Source: Pseudomonas fluorescens (GTDB lineage: Bacteria > Pseudomonadota > Gammaproteobacteria > Pseudomonadales > Pseudomonadaceae). From it: 64,000 bases of DNA. A model generated the notes under the pieces. It saw nothing but the letters and a program-made list of their open reading frames with translations, ran no database searches and was not told where the DNA came from. The DNA lies in NCBI RefSeq assembly GCF_902497875.1, contig NZ_CABVHY010000002.1:248001-312000 (forward strand). Direction: 5' to 3'. Below, piece by piece: positions 56,150 through 64,000 of the stretch (the first letter of the stretch is position 1; each line of letters begins with the position of its first letter). The position numbers and the translations under genes are program-made.

Positions 56150-57994
56150 GTGTTCTCAGCCTTCAACTTGCGCCACTACCGCCTATCTGCCCTTTCGCTG
56201 ATAGCCGCCGCACTCACCCTCGCCGCCTGCAATGCCCCGCCTTCCGCCCCCTCTGGCAGTGCCCTGGCGCTGGCCCCGGAACGTGCTTCGGGTTACCGCA
56301 GCGACTTACGCACTCAATACGCCTCCCGGCACATGGCGGCGGCGGCCAACCCGCTGGCGGCCGAGGCCGGGCGTGAAATGTTGCGTCAGGGCGGTTCGGC
56401 GATCGATGCGGCGATTGCGATGCAAGCGGTGCTGACCCTGGTGGAACCACAATCCTCGGGCATTGGTGGCGGTGCGCTGATCATGCTCTGGGATGGCAAA
56501 GCCGTGCGGGCCTACGACGGTCGCGAAACCGCGCCGGCGGGGGCGACCGAAAAGCTCTTCCTGCAAGCTGATGGCCAACCGATGCCGTTCACCCAGGCCC
56601 AGATTGGCGGTCGTTCGGTCGGCACACCGGGAGTGTTGCGCGCCCTTGAGTTGGCCCACAACCAGCACGGTCGCCTGCCTTGGGCTCAATTGTTTGAACC
56701 GGCCATCCACCTGGCGGAGCAAGGTTTCCCGATCTCACCACGACTGCACGCGCTGATTGCAGCCGATCGCGCCCTGCCCCGTTCGCCGGACATGGCCGGT
56801 TATTTCCTGAATGCCGATGGCAGCCCGAAAGCCATCGGCACTCAACTGAAAAACCCGGCGCTGGCAGCCGTACTGAAACGGATTGGCAAAGAAGGCCCCG
56901 CGGCCCTTTACAAAGGCTCGGTCGCTGAGGAGATCGTTGCCAAGGTTCAGCGCCACGCCAACCCCGGCAGCCTGTCGATGAATGACCTGCAAGGCTATCG
57001 CGCCAAAGAGCGCACGCCACTGTGCACCGACTACAAACGCTGGCAAGTCTGCGGCATGCCACCCCCGTCTTCCGGAGGAATCGCCGTCGCGCAAATCCTC
57101 GGCACCCTGCAGGCCCTGGAAAGCCGCGATAGGCGCTTTGCCCTGCCGCCCCTCAAGCCAGTCCCGAGCAGCACCGCCGCCGGCCTGGAGCCGGCGCCTG
57201 AAGCCGTCCACCTGATGGCCGAGGCCGAGCGCCTGGCCTATGCCGACCGCGCGCTCTATGTGGCTGACTCGGACTTCGTCCCGGTGCCGCTGGCAGGCTT
57301 GGTCGCCCCCAATTACCTGGCCGCTCGAGCGGCCTTGATCGGTGAGCACAGCATGGGCATGGCCAAGCCCGGCAATCCGGCTGGCGTCCAGCTGGCCTAT
57401 GCTGCAGACCGCTCGCCGATGCGAATTTCCACCTCGCAGGTGGTCGCGGTCGACGACCAGGGTGGCGCCGTGTCGATGACCACCACCGTGGAAGCGGCCT
57501 TCGGTTCTCACCTGATGGTTCAGGGCTTTTTGCTCAATAACCAAATGACCGATTTCTCCTTCATCCCGGAAGAAAACGGTCTGCCGGTTGCCAATCGCGT
57601 CGAGCCCGGCAAACGCCCGCGCTCCTCCATGGCGCCGACACTGATCTTCGATCGTCAGAGCGGCGAACTGGTGGCCACGGTTGGCTCCCCAGGCGGCTCG
57701 CAAATCATCGAATACGTCGCCAAGTCCGTGGTGGCCCTGCTCGACTGGAACATGGACCCGCAAGCCGCTATCAGCCTGCCCAACTTCGGCAGCCGCAACG
57801 GCCCGACCGAACGCGAGCAGGGGCAATTCAGCCCATCGTTGATACAAGCGCTCAGGGATAAAGGGCATGAGGTGAAGCAAATCGACATGACCAGCGGCAC
57901 CCAAGCCATCGTTCGGGTTCGTGATGCCCAGGGCAAAGCATCATGGGCCGGCGGTGCCGATCCACGGCGTGAGGGTGAAGCGCTGGGGGATTGA
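56150..57994 (+). CDS. ggt: Gamma-glutamyltransferase, lipoprotein form
   Basis: 614 residues from GTG 56150, with GGAG 9 bases upstream; an ATG at 56057 would add an unlikely leader. The signal peptide LSALSLIAAALTLAACNAPP has a lipobox LAAC, so the protein is probably lipid-anchored in the envelope. The Ntn-hydrolase sequence shows ANPLAAEAGREMLRQGGSAIDAAIA and SSGIGGGALIMLW. The catalytic Thr at the autocleavage site lies in GGAVSMTTTVEAAFGS, with MTDF and GSPGGSQI following. It splits glutathione and gamma-glutamyl compounds. Likely monocistronic. Confidence 0.92.
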   Translation: MFSAFNLRHYRLSALSLIAAALTLAACNAPPSAPSGSALALAPERASGYRSDLRTQYASRHMAAAANPLAAEAGREMLRQGGSAIDAAIAMQAVLTLVEPQSSGIGGGALIMLWDGKAVRAYDGRETAPAGATEKLFLQADGQPMPFTQAQIGGRSVGTPGVLRALELAHNQHGRLPWAQLFEPAIHLAEQGFPISPRLHALIAADRALPRSPDMAGYFLNADGSPKAIGTQLKNPALAAVLKRIGKEGPAALYKGSVAEEIVAKVQRHANPGSLSMNDLQGYRAKERTPLCTDYKRWQVCGMPPPSSGGIAVAQILGTLQALESRDRRFALPPLKPVPSSTAAGLEPAPEAVHLMAEAERLAYADRALYVADSDFVPVPLAGLVAPNYLAARAALIGEHSMGMAKPGNPAGVQLAYAADRSPMRISTSQVVAVDDQGGAVSMTTTVEAAFGSHLMVQGFLLNNQMTDFSFIPEENGLPVANRVEPGKRPRSSMAPTLIFDRQSGELVATVGSPGGSQIIEYVAKSVVALLDWNMDPQAAISLPNFGSRNGPTEREQGQFSPSLIQALRDKGHEVKQIDMTSGTQAIVRVRDAQGKASWAGGADPRREGEALGD

Positions 57995-58011
57995 TCGGGG
58001 TTGAAGACAGG

Positions 58012-58043
58012 GAAAACGGCTTACCGCGAGGTAGGCCTTTTTT
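58012..58043 (+). terminator. Intrinsic terminator of ggt
   Basis: AAAACGGCTTACC-GCGA-GGTAGGCCTTTTTT, almost the same as the tRNA-Met terminator at 53815. Confidence 0.85.
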
Positions 58044-58139
58044 GTGCGTTGAAGACAGTGCCGATGCCAGGTGAACCCTGGAGCGCCCTAAAAGATCGTC
58101 AACCATCGAGTTCAATTTCAGCTCAGGCGCTCACCTCCC

Positions 58140-59234
58140 CTAACGGCTGTATTTCAACCCCTGGCGCGATGCATGGCGTTCCAGCGCCAGATCGATCAGC
58201 CGACTGACCAGCTCACTGTAGCTCATGCCCGCAGCCTGCCAGAGCTTGGGGTACATGCTGATCCGGGTGAAACCCGGCAGCGAGTTGATTTCGTTGATCA
58301 GCACCTCGCCGGTATCGGTGAGGAACACGTCGACACGGGCCAGGCCGGAACAGCCGAGTACCTGGAACGCCTCGATGGCGAGGGCGCGGATGCGTTCGCT
58401 GCTCTCCCGGCTGATGTCTGCCGGGACCACGACTTCCGCGGCCTGGTCATCGATGTATTTGCTGTCGTAGGAGTAGAAGCCACTACGCACCACGATCTCG
58501 CCGCAACCGCTGGCGATTGGCTGGTCATTGCCCAGAACCGCACATTCGATTTCGCGGCCGTTGACGGCGGACTCGATAAGGATTTTTTCGTCGAAGTTCA
58601 GCGCCAGCGCTACGGCCGCCACATACTCGTTCTCATCGCTGACCTTGCTGACGCCCACCGAGGAGCCCTGGTTCGCCGGTTTGACGAACATCGGCAGGCC
58701 GAGCTTGAGTTGCGCCTGGGCAAAATCGGTGCGAGCGGCGTTGGCGCGGGTCAGGGTGATGAAAGGCGTGATCGCCAGGCCAGCATCGCGCAGCAAGCGT
58801 TTGCTGACGTCCTTGTCCATGCAGACCGCCGAGCCGAGCACGTCGGAGCCGACGAAGGGCAGGTCGGCCATGCGCAACAAGCCTTGCAGGCAACCGTCCT
58901 CACCCAGGGTGCCGTGGACGATGGGAAAGATCACGTCGACATGCCCCAGCAGCTCCTGGCTGGAAGTCTCGACCAGTTGCTGGCTGGGCTTGCCGGGCAC
59001 CACGGCCAGCTCGCGGTTCGATTGGTTGAGGGCGATCAGCGCCGGGTTCTCCTGGTTGATCAGAAAGTTCGAGCTGTCATTCAGGTGCCAGCGCCCTTGC
59101 TTGTCGATACCGATCAGCATCGGCTCGAAGCGCGAAAGATCCAGCGCATCGACGATGTTTCTGGCCGATTGCAGCGAGACTTCATGCTCCGCCGAGTGGC
59201 CACCAAAAATAATCCCGACCCGCAATTTGCTCAT
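58140..59234 (-). CDS. ddlA: D-alanine--D-alanine ligase (DdlA type)
   Basis: 364 residues from ATG 59234 (GGAGG ahead). An ATP-grasp enzyme joining two D-Ala for peptidoglycan. N-terminal [67 protein letters not shown] (split motif), the ATP-grasp [19 protein letters not shown], and the metal region [22 protein letters not shown]. The longer length (over 340) fits DdlA; the DdlB copy of the division cluster is expected elsewhere in the genome. Confidence 0.95.
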   Translation of the reverse strand: MSKLRVGIIFGGHSAEHEVSLQSARNIVDALDLSRFEPMLIGIDKQGRWHLNDSSNFLINQENPALIALNQSNRELAVVPGKPSQQLVETSSQELLGHVDVIFPIVHGTLGEDGCLQGLLRMADLPFVGSDVLGSAVCMDKDVSKRLLRDAGLAITPFITLTRANAARTDFAQAQLKLGLPMFVKPANQGSSVGVSKVSDENEYVAAVALALNFDEKILIESAVNGREIECAVLGNDQPIASGCGEIVVRSGFYSYDSKYIDDQAAEVVVPADISRESSERIRALAIEAFQVLGCSGLARVDVFLTDTGEVLINEINSLPGFTRISMYPKLWQAAGMSYSELVSRLIDLALERHASRQGLKYSR

Positions 59235-59285
59235 CTTCCGGCCTCCTGGTGAAGGTACTGTTTCTTGATACGGCAAGCGAAGGAC

Positions 59286-59765
59286 TCAGGCCTGCGCATA
59301 ACGCAGATGAATCAGTGCCACCCGCTGGCCACTTTTGTCTTTGCGCTCTTCTATGGCGTAGGGTGTAAAGCCAAGTTTGGGATAAAGCAGCAGCCCCGCC
59401 ACGTTCGAATTGAAGCAGGACAAGGTCACCTGGCCGGCGCGATGTTTGCTCAGGGCGGTGTCGATCATGTGCCTGATGAGATGCCCACCGATCCCACCCG
59501 CTCGTGCTTCGGGGTCAATGATGACATTGCCGATGGTGCAGGTTCCTTCGGTTTGCCACTGGTAGAAGTTGGCGAAACCGACTACCCGCCCATCCTGTTC
59601 AATGACTGTCGAATCCGAGCGCTGGGCGATGGAGTGGCGCAGTTGCTCATGGGTCAACGGCCAGGAAGCCGCGGGGAAGAAGAAAAACAACTCCTCCTCG
59701 TCGCGGGCAAAACTGCAGATCCGTGGAATGTCCCTTTCCTCTACTGGTCGGTAACCAAGTTTCAT
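59286..59765 (-). CDS. GNAT-family N-acetyltransferase
   Basis: 159 residues. GNAT core: YRPVEERDIPRICSF at the start, the acetyl-CoA loop IIDPEARAGGIGGHLIRHMIDTAL (motif A, R/Q-x-x-G-x-G/A as RAGGIGG) and the motif B part LSCFNSNVAGLLLYPKLGFTPY. The substrate is unknown. It is on the same strand as ddlA but reads from upstream of it with its own ribosome-binding site (GGAGACAGAAG); ddlA starts 51 bases past its stop, so co-transcription is likely. Confidence 0.85.
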   Translation of the reverse strand: MKLGYRPVEERDIPRICSFARDEEELFFFFPAASWPLTHEQLRHSIAQRSDSTVIEQDGRVVGFANFYQWQTEGTCTIGNVIIDPEARAGGIGGHLIRHMIDTALSKHRAGQVTLSCFNSNVAGLLLYPKLGFTPYAIEERKDKSGQRVALIHLRYAQA

Positions 59766-59971
59766 CTTCTGTCTCCTGACATTGTGCTCGGATCTGTAGT
59801 TCTACCCGACCTCAGGTGCGTGGATCAACCTCGCAGGTTGCAAGCACCAGCCATTGTTTTGCAGCGAACCCCACCCCAGCTTGCAGAAATACGCCTTCGG
59901 GCCCGATGAAGACAGTCGGCCAGCATTGCGTTACCGTATTTTCCATTGAGCACAGAGCAGGGGCGCTCTTC

Positions 59972-60781
59972 ATGGGCAAACATCACAGCCAGGCCGACTG
60001 GCTCCACCGCGCGCCCCGCGCCAGCGGTATGGAGCGCATCGAGGCGTTTTTTTCCGGTCACGGTTATGACCTGCACCGCCACGATACCTATGCCATTGGC
60101 CGAACGCTGACGGGCGTGCAGAGCTTTCAGTATCGCGGCGAGTGGCGACACAGCCTGCCCGGCGGGACCATGGTGTTGCACCCGGATGAAGTCCATGACG
60201 GTGAGGCCGGCACCGAGGACGGCTTCAAGTACCGTATGATGTACATCGAGCCGGCGCTGATTCAACAGATGCTCGGTGGCAAGCCTCTACCCTTTATCAA
60301 GACTGGCCTGTCTGCTGATCCCCGGCTGTATGCGGCGACCCAGGTGTTGCTGCAGAGCCTGGACTGCCCGCTTGATCCGTTGGAAGAACAGGACGCGCTG
60401 TTCGACCTGGCCAATGCGCTGAGTACCGTGTCCGGAGTGACATCGACTCGCCAGCGTTTTGATTATCAGGCGGCGCAACGGGCGCGTGAATTCATCCACA
60501 GCGCGCTGGATCGCACCGTGACCCTGGATGAACTGGCCGAGCACAGCGGCCGCGATCGCTGGGGGCTGTCGCGGGATTTTCGGCTGCTGTTCGGCACCAG
60601 CCCTTACCGTTACCTGACCATGCGCCGCCTGGACCTGGTCCGTTCGTTGCTGATGCAAGGCCAGCCGCTGGTCAACGCCGCGCTGATCGCCGGTTTCACC
60701 GATCAAAGCCATATGACCCGACAATTCAGCAAAACCTACGGCCTGTCACCGGCACGCTGGTTGAAGATGCACGGGCGCTGA
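59972..60781 (+). CDS. AraC-family transcriptional regulator
   Basis: 269 residues from ATG 59972, taken because the N-terminal sensor begins there; an in-frame upstream stretch to 59816 has poor start signals. The N-terminal cupin-like domain has FFSGHGYDLHRHDTYAIG and LPGGTMVLHPDEVHDGEAG (His residues of the barrel). The C-terminal double helix-turn-helix has VTLDELAEHSGRDRWGLSRDFRLLFGTSPYRYLTMRRL and ALIAGFTDQSHMTRQFSKTYGLSPARW (split motifs). It may regulate the cupin gene next to it. Confidence 0.88.
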   Translation: MGKHHSQADWLHRAPRASGMERIEAFFSGHGYDLHRHDTYAIGRTLTGVQSFQYRGEWRHSLPGGTMVLHPDEVHDGEAGTEDGFKYRMMYIEPALIQQMLGGKPLPFIKTGLSADPRLYAATQVLLQSLDCPLDPLEEQDALFDLANALSTVSGVTSTRQRFDYQAAQRAREFIHSALDRTVTLDELAEHSGRDRWGLSRDFRLLFGTSPYRYLTMRRLDLVRSLLMQGQPLVNAALIAGFTDQSHMTRQFSKTYGLSPARWLKMHGR

Positions 60782-60856
60782 AGGCTGCACAATCGTTCAA
60801 GAAACACCCTGCTGCCTTGACTATCGTCGGCTCAATTCACCCAGCGGATGAACCTC

Positions 60857-61225
60857 ATGAGTCATTATCAAAGTCTTAATTTTGCGCAAAAGCTCAGCCT
60901 GTTCAACGAACTCTGGACACCCAGGGTCATCGCCGAAATGAACGACTACCAGTTCAAGGTAGTGAAGCTGCAAGGGGATTTCATCTGGCACGACCATGCC
61001 GATACGGACGAGACCTTCATCGTTCTCGAAGGTCAACTGCGCATCGACTTTCGCGATGGCCAGGTGCTGGTATCCCAGGGTGAAATGTTTGTCGTGCCCA
61101 AGGGCGTCGAGCACAAGCCCGTTGCCGAACTCGAGGTCAAGCTGCTGCTGATCGAGCCCAAGGGTGTACTGAACACCGGGCATGAAGGTGGCGAGCGGAC
61201 GGCGCTGAATGATGTGTGGATTTGA
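60857..61225 (+). CDS. Small cupin-domain protein
   Basis: 122 residues from ATG 60857 (GGATGA ahead); ATG 60848 adds three residues. Single cupin: motif 1 FIWHDHADTDETFIVLEGQLRIDF (His, His, Glu), motif 2 VVPKGVEHKPVAE (third His). The N-terminal helix QKLSLFNELWTPRVIAEMNDYQFKVVKLQGDF is usual in the mannose-6-phosphate isomerase-like cupins of this size. The reaction is unknown. It lies 75 bases after the araC-type gene, same strand. Confidence 0.82.
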   Translation: MSHYQSLNFAQKLSLFNELWTPRVIAEMNDYQFKVVKLQGDFIWHDHADTDETFIVLEGQLRIDFRDGQVLVSQGEMFVVPKGVEHKPVAELEVKLLLIEPKGVLNTGHEGGERTALNDVWI

Positions 61226-61402
61226 GGTCAGAGCGCACTGAGACGCACATCCGGATGCCCGACAATCAACGTTACCGCCCTCTCGGCCTCACCTGCCGCT
61301 GCGATCAGCGAGCGGGAGTGATCGATCCACGCTTGCATCGAGAGGGTGGCCGTGGTTTTTTCATTGGGTCCAGGATCTCCCGTCTACGAATAAGGAATTT
61401 CA

Positions 61403-61969
61403 TTGAACGCCTTTCCCACCCTCGGAACTGACCGCCTGCTGCTGCGTGAAATAGTCATGAGCGATGCATCGACGCTGCTCGATATGCACGGCGATGCTGA
61501 GGCCATGAAATGGTTTGGGGTCGATCCTATAACCGAACTCTCGCAGGCGCAGGCGCTGGTCGATACATTTTCCGCCTGGCGCATCCAGCCGAACCCCGGT
61601 ACGCGCCGGGGCATCCAGCTCAAGGGGCACGAAGCGCTGATTGGCAACTGTGGCCTGTTCAAATGGAATCGGGGCTGGAAAAGCTGCTCAGTGGGCTTTG
61701 CCTTGGCCCGTTCGAGTTGGGGCAAAGGCGTGATGCATGAAGCCCTGCAAGGGATGCTTGCCTGGGGTTTCGAGCAGATGCAACTCAATCGGGTGGAGGC
61801 TGCTGTTCAACCCGAGAATGAGGCCTGCCTGAAACTGCTCACGCGTCTGGGATTCGAGCAGGAAGGTCGGCTGCGCGAAGCAGGCTTTTGGTTGGGGGAG
61901 CATCGTGATTTGCTCCAGCTGTCGCTGTTGCGCGCGGAGTTCAAGTCGACGCCTTCATCCACACGTTGA
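61403..61969 (+). CDS. GNAT-family N-acetyltransferase (RimJ/RimL type)
   Basis: 188 residues from TTG 61403, with AAGGAA seven bases upstream; no ATG is as well placed, and the next in-frame ATG would cut off the first strand. RimJ-like fold: LGTDRLLLREIVMSDASTLL, acetyl-CoA loop SVGFALARSSWGKGVMHEALQGMLAWGF (WGKG loop), VQPENEACLKLLTRLGFEQEGRLREAGFW. Probable ribosomal-protein or small-molecule acetyltransferase; substrate unknown. Confidence 0.85.
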   Translation: MNAFPTLGTDRLLLREIVMSDASTLLDMHGDAEAMKWFGVDPITELSQAQALVDTFSAWRIQPNPGTRRGIQLKGHEALIGNCGLFKWNRGWKSCSVGFALARSSWGKGVMHEALQGMLAWGFEQMQLNRVEAAVQPENEACLKLLTRLGFEQEGRLREAGFWLGEHRDLLQLSLLRAEFKSTPSSTR

Positions 61970-62021
61970 GCCCGCGCCTGGCCGCCACCGAGGGTGTTAA
62001 CCACCGTTCTGCACGCCGCAT

Positions 62022-63338
62022 TTACACCGACAACTGATTGGCAAACTGACCCACCGCACTGACCACTTTCTGTGCGCCGTCCTGAATCTCGACAATCACC
62101 GTACCCGCTTCGGCAGCCAGCGCCAGGCCCTGTTCAGCCTGGAGTTTGCCATCGCTCATCAAGCTCACTGCGTCACGGGCCATGTCCTGGTTCTGGCGCA
62201 CCACCCCGACGATTTCATCAGTGGCTTTGCTGGTGCGTGAAGCCAATTGCCGGACCTCATCGGCGACCACCGCGAACCCCCGCCCTTGTTCGCCGGCGCG
62301 GGCTGCCTCGATCGCCGCGTTGAGCGCCAGCAGGTTGGTCTGTTCGGCGATGCCGCTGATGGTTTTGACGATGGTGCCAATCACCAGTGATTGCTCGTTC
62401 AGCGCCTCGATGCCTTCGCCGGCCTGTTGCATATGCCGGGCCAATTCGCGCATCACATTCACCGCCTGAGTGACCACCATGGTCCCGCGCTGGGCGCTGC
62501 TATCGGTCAGTAACGAGGTGCTATAGGCAATATTCGCCGCCTCAGCGACGGCCGCTTCCTGATTCACCTGGTCCGTAATCACTGTGGCGAATTTGACGAT
62601 TTTGTAGAGTTCGCCATCGGCGTCGGTCACCGGGTTGTAGGACGCCTCCAGCCAGACTACGCGACCATGGCTGTCGAAGCGTTTAAAGCGCTCAGCGACG
62701 AACTCGCCGGCGTTCAAGCGCTTCCAGAACGCCTGATACGTTGCGCTGTTGTATTCCTCAGGCTCACAGAAGATGCGGTGATGTTTACCTTTGATCTGCG
62801 CCAGGCTGTAACCCAAGCCGTTGAGGAAGCGATCATTGGCGGTCAGCACGTTACCGTTCAGATCGAACTCGATCACCGCGGTTGAACGCAACAGCGCGCC
62901 GATCATGTTTTCGTGCTCACGGGAGGCTTCAATGGTGCGGGTCAGGTCGCTGGCATAAATCGAAAAATGCTTGATCCGCCCGTTCGCCGCGCGGATGGGC
63001 TGCGCGATCGAGCGCAACCAGGCTTCCTGGCCATTGCCTCTGAGCAAGCGAACCGCCCCGGCGAAATGCTCGCCACGGGTCAGCGCGGCCTTGAAGCGCT
63101 GGTGAAAATCCTCTGCCTTCACGTGGGCCGGAACGATGTCTTCGATGTGCCGCCCCAGAAGTTCATTGCTTTTGTAGAACATCTCATCAATGAAGTTCTG
63201 ATTCACCGACTGAATCCGCCCATCGGGGTCGAGGGTGATGACGAGCATCTCGCTTTCCAGGCTGTCTTTAACTTGCACCAGACTGGAGAGTTCTTCGCGA
63301 AGAGCCGACAGCTCCTGCTTCAAGCGTTTGTTGAACAT
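62022..63338 (-). CDS. PAS-PAS-methyl-accepting protein (BdlA-like)
   Basis: 438 residues from ATG 63338 (a TTG at 63350 is the alternative; the ribosome-binding site is weak). No membrane helix. Two PAS domains (about 20-130, with [22 protein letters not shown], and about 140-255, with [23 protein letters not shown] and [13 protein letters not shown]) precede a short MCP signalling domain with the tip [23 protein letters not shown]. The layout matches BdlA, the soluble biofilm-dispersion chemoreceptor of P. aeruginosa. It may sense redox or c-di-GMP-linked signals; whether it is the functional counterpart is inferred. Confidence 0.85.
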   Translation of the reverse strand: MFNKRLKQELSALREELSSLVQVKDSLESEMLVITLDPDGRIQSVNQNFIDEMFYKSNELLGRHIEDIVPAHVKAEDFHQRFKAALTRGEHFAGAVRLLRGNGQEAWLRSIAQPIRAANGRIKHFSIYASDLTRTIEASREHENMIGALLRSTAVIEFDLNGNVLTANDRFLNGLGYSLAQIKGKHHRIFCEPEEYNSATYQAFWKRLNAGEFVAERFKRFDSHGRVVWLEASYNPVTDADGELYKIVKFATVITDQVNQEAAVAEAANIAYSTSLLTDSSAQRGTMVVTQAVNVMRELARHMQQAGEGIEALNEQSLVIGTIVKTISGIAEQTNLLALNAAIEAARAGEQGRGFAVVADEVRQLASRTSKATDEIVGVVRQNQDMARDAVSLMSDGKLQAEQGLALAAEAGTVIVEIQDGAQKVVSAVGQFANQLSV

Positions 63339-63528
63339 GGAGTGCACCAATGGACAAGAATGAGAGCTGCGTTAGCTCTAACCATCGGCCACGGGAAAAT
63401 TTTCTGAAGTGCAGGCCTGCAAAAATAGTGGCCATGTGCCTTATTCCGCTGAAAAACCCGGATTTCCACAATGCCTCGAGGCGCTATAGTGGGAGGAATA
63501 ACATTCAGCGGCTATCAGGGAGTTGTGC

Positions 63529-64000
63529 ATGGACGGTTCACGCAAGGCGCTGTTCGACGGGGTCGCCAAGACACTCGGTCACAGTTTTGACGGCGAAATG
63601 CGCATCGGTGGCAACTATGTGCCGGCGTTGCAAAACGGTGATGAGGTGTACGTCAGCGGCCAGATCCCGCGCATCGACAACACCGTCATGGTCGTCGGCC
63701 GGGTCGGCGCGGAAGTCTCTCTGGAGCGTGCCCGGCACGGAGCGAGGATTTGTACCCTGCGCGCGCTGGCCATCCTGGGACAGTTACTCGGTGACCTGGA
63801 GCGGATCAAGCAGGTCTTGCGCATCAATGTCTATGTCCAGAGCGCCGCGGACTTCACTCAACAAAGCGAAGTAGCAGACGCTGCGTCCGAAGTCCTCTAT
63901 TCGATTTTCGCCGACGCCGGCGTCCACACCCGAACTTCAGTGGGTGTTTATCAGTTGCCGAAAAATGCCTCGGTCGAAATCGACATGATTGTCGCGCTGG
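63529..64000 (+). CDS. RidA-family protein (start only, cut by the window edge)
   Basis: ATG 63529 with CAGGGAG nine bases upstream; the frame stays open for 157 codons to the window end. MDGSRKALFDGVAKTLGHSF leads into a RidA/YjgF fold: VPALQNGDEVYVSGQIPRIDN, the trimer-forming LERARHGARICTLRALAILGQLLGDLERIKQVLRINVYVQSA (split motif) and HTRTSVGVYQLPKNASVEIDMIVAL. The usual deaminase Arg is replaced in part, as in the RidA subgroups of unknown role (Rid1-7 classes). Gene function cannot be settled from this fragment. Confidence 0.8.
   Translation, partial: MDGSRKALFDGVAKTLGHSFDGEMRIGGNYVPALQNGDEVYVSGQIPRIDNTVMVVGRVGAEVSLERARHGARICTLRALAILGQLLGDLERIKQVLRINVYVQSAADFTQQSEVADAASEVLYSIFADAGVHTRTSVGVYQLPKNASVEIDMIVAL

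Overview
The window looks like a chromosomal segment of a fluorescent Pseudomonas (P. fluorescens group). GC content is high, three families of inverted-repeat REP/REPIN elements typical of that group are present, and from about 4 to 30.5 kb the gene order follows what I remember of the P. aeruginosa PA4640-PA4673 region. No tool was run; every call is from reading.

Layout. 0-3.5 kb: tail of an acyltransferase gene, a DUF6124 gene with a long structured leader, small Pseudomonas proteins, a YajG-type lipoprotein and a MITE-like inverted repeat. 4-11 kb: mqo, a PA4642-like gene, a periplasmic protein, a WbuC-type cupin, purine and pyrimidine salvage (hpt, upp, uraA) and hemH. 11-18 kb: a probable light-response group (TIGR01777 epimerase, FAD amine-oxidase-like protein, DUF523-DUF1722 protein, MerR/LitR-like regulator, photolyase, an SDR lacking its catalytic Tyr/Lys). 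Three TRTACA-N12-TGTACA operators lie in front of two of these genes. 18-30.5 kb: pagL, then murI-moeB-prmC-prfA-hemA (minus strand), TPR lipoprotein-lolB-ispE, tRNA-Gln, prs, rplY, pth and ychF.

30.7-49.6 kb is an accessory catabolic and transport locus inserted after ychF. It has an orphan TRAP binding protein divergent from gntR, an EctD-like dioxygenase, an SDR and an AEC transporter. Then come a second SDR, a sigma-54 activator without a sensor domain, and a LysR regulator. Two convergent operons follow. One (plus strand) encodes an SCP2-type thiolase, an acyl-CoA synthetase, two PPC/DUF296 proteins and an OprD porin. The other (minus strand) encodes TRAP DctP, fused DctQM, an SDR and D-lactate dehydrogenase. 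Each operon begins with a good -24/-12 promoter, and upstream of both lies the same three-box enhancer (TGTCTCC, then TGTCKCC-N12-GGCGACA). This shared sigma-54 regulon is the best candidate in the window for an undescribed system. I infer uptake of an organic acid through OprD and TRAP, oxidation by SDR/Dld and CoA-dependent cleavage. The substrate cannot be read from sequence.

50-64 kb: an Fsr-like MFS exporter, a large chemoreceptor, tRNA-Met, a dCache-GGEEF cyclase, an orphan PchB-like lyase, a lipoprotein gamma-glutamyltransferase, ddlA, two GNATs, an AraC regulator, a cupin, a BdlA-like PAS-PAS-MCP, and the start of a RidA-family gene cut by the window edge.
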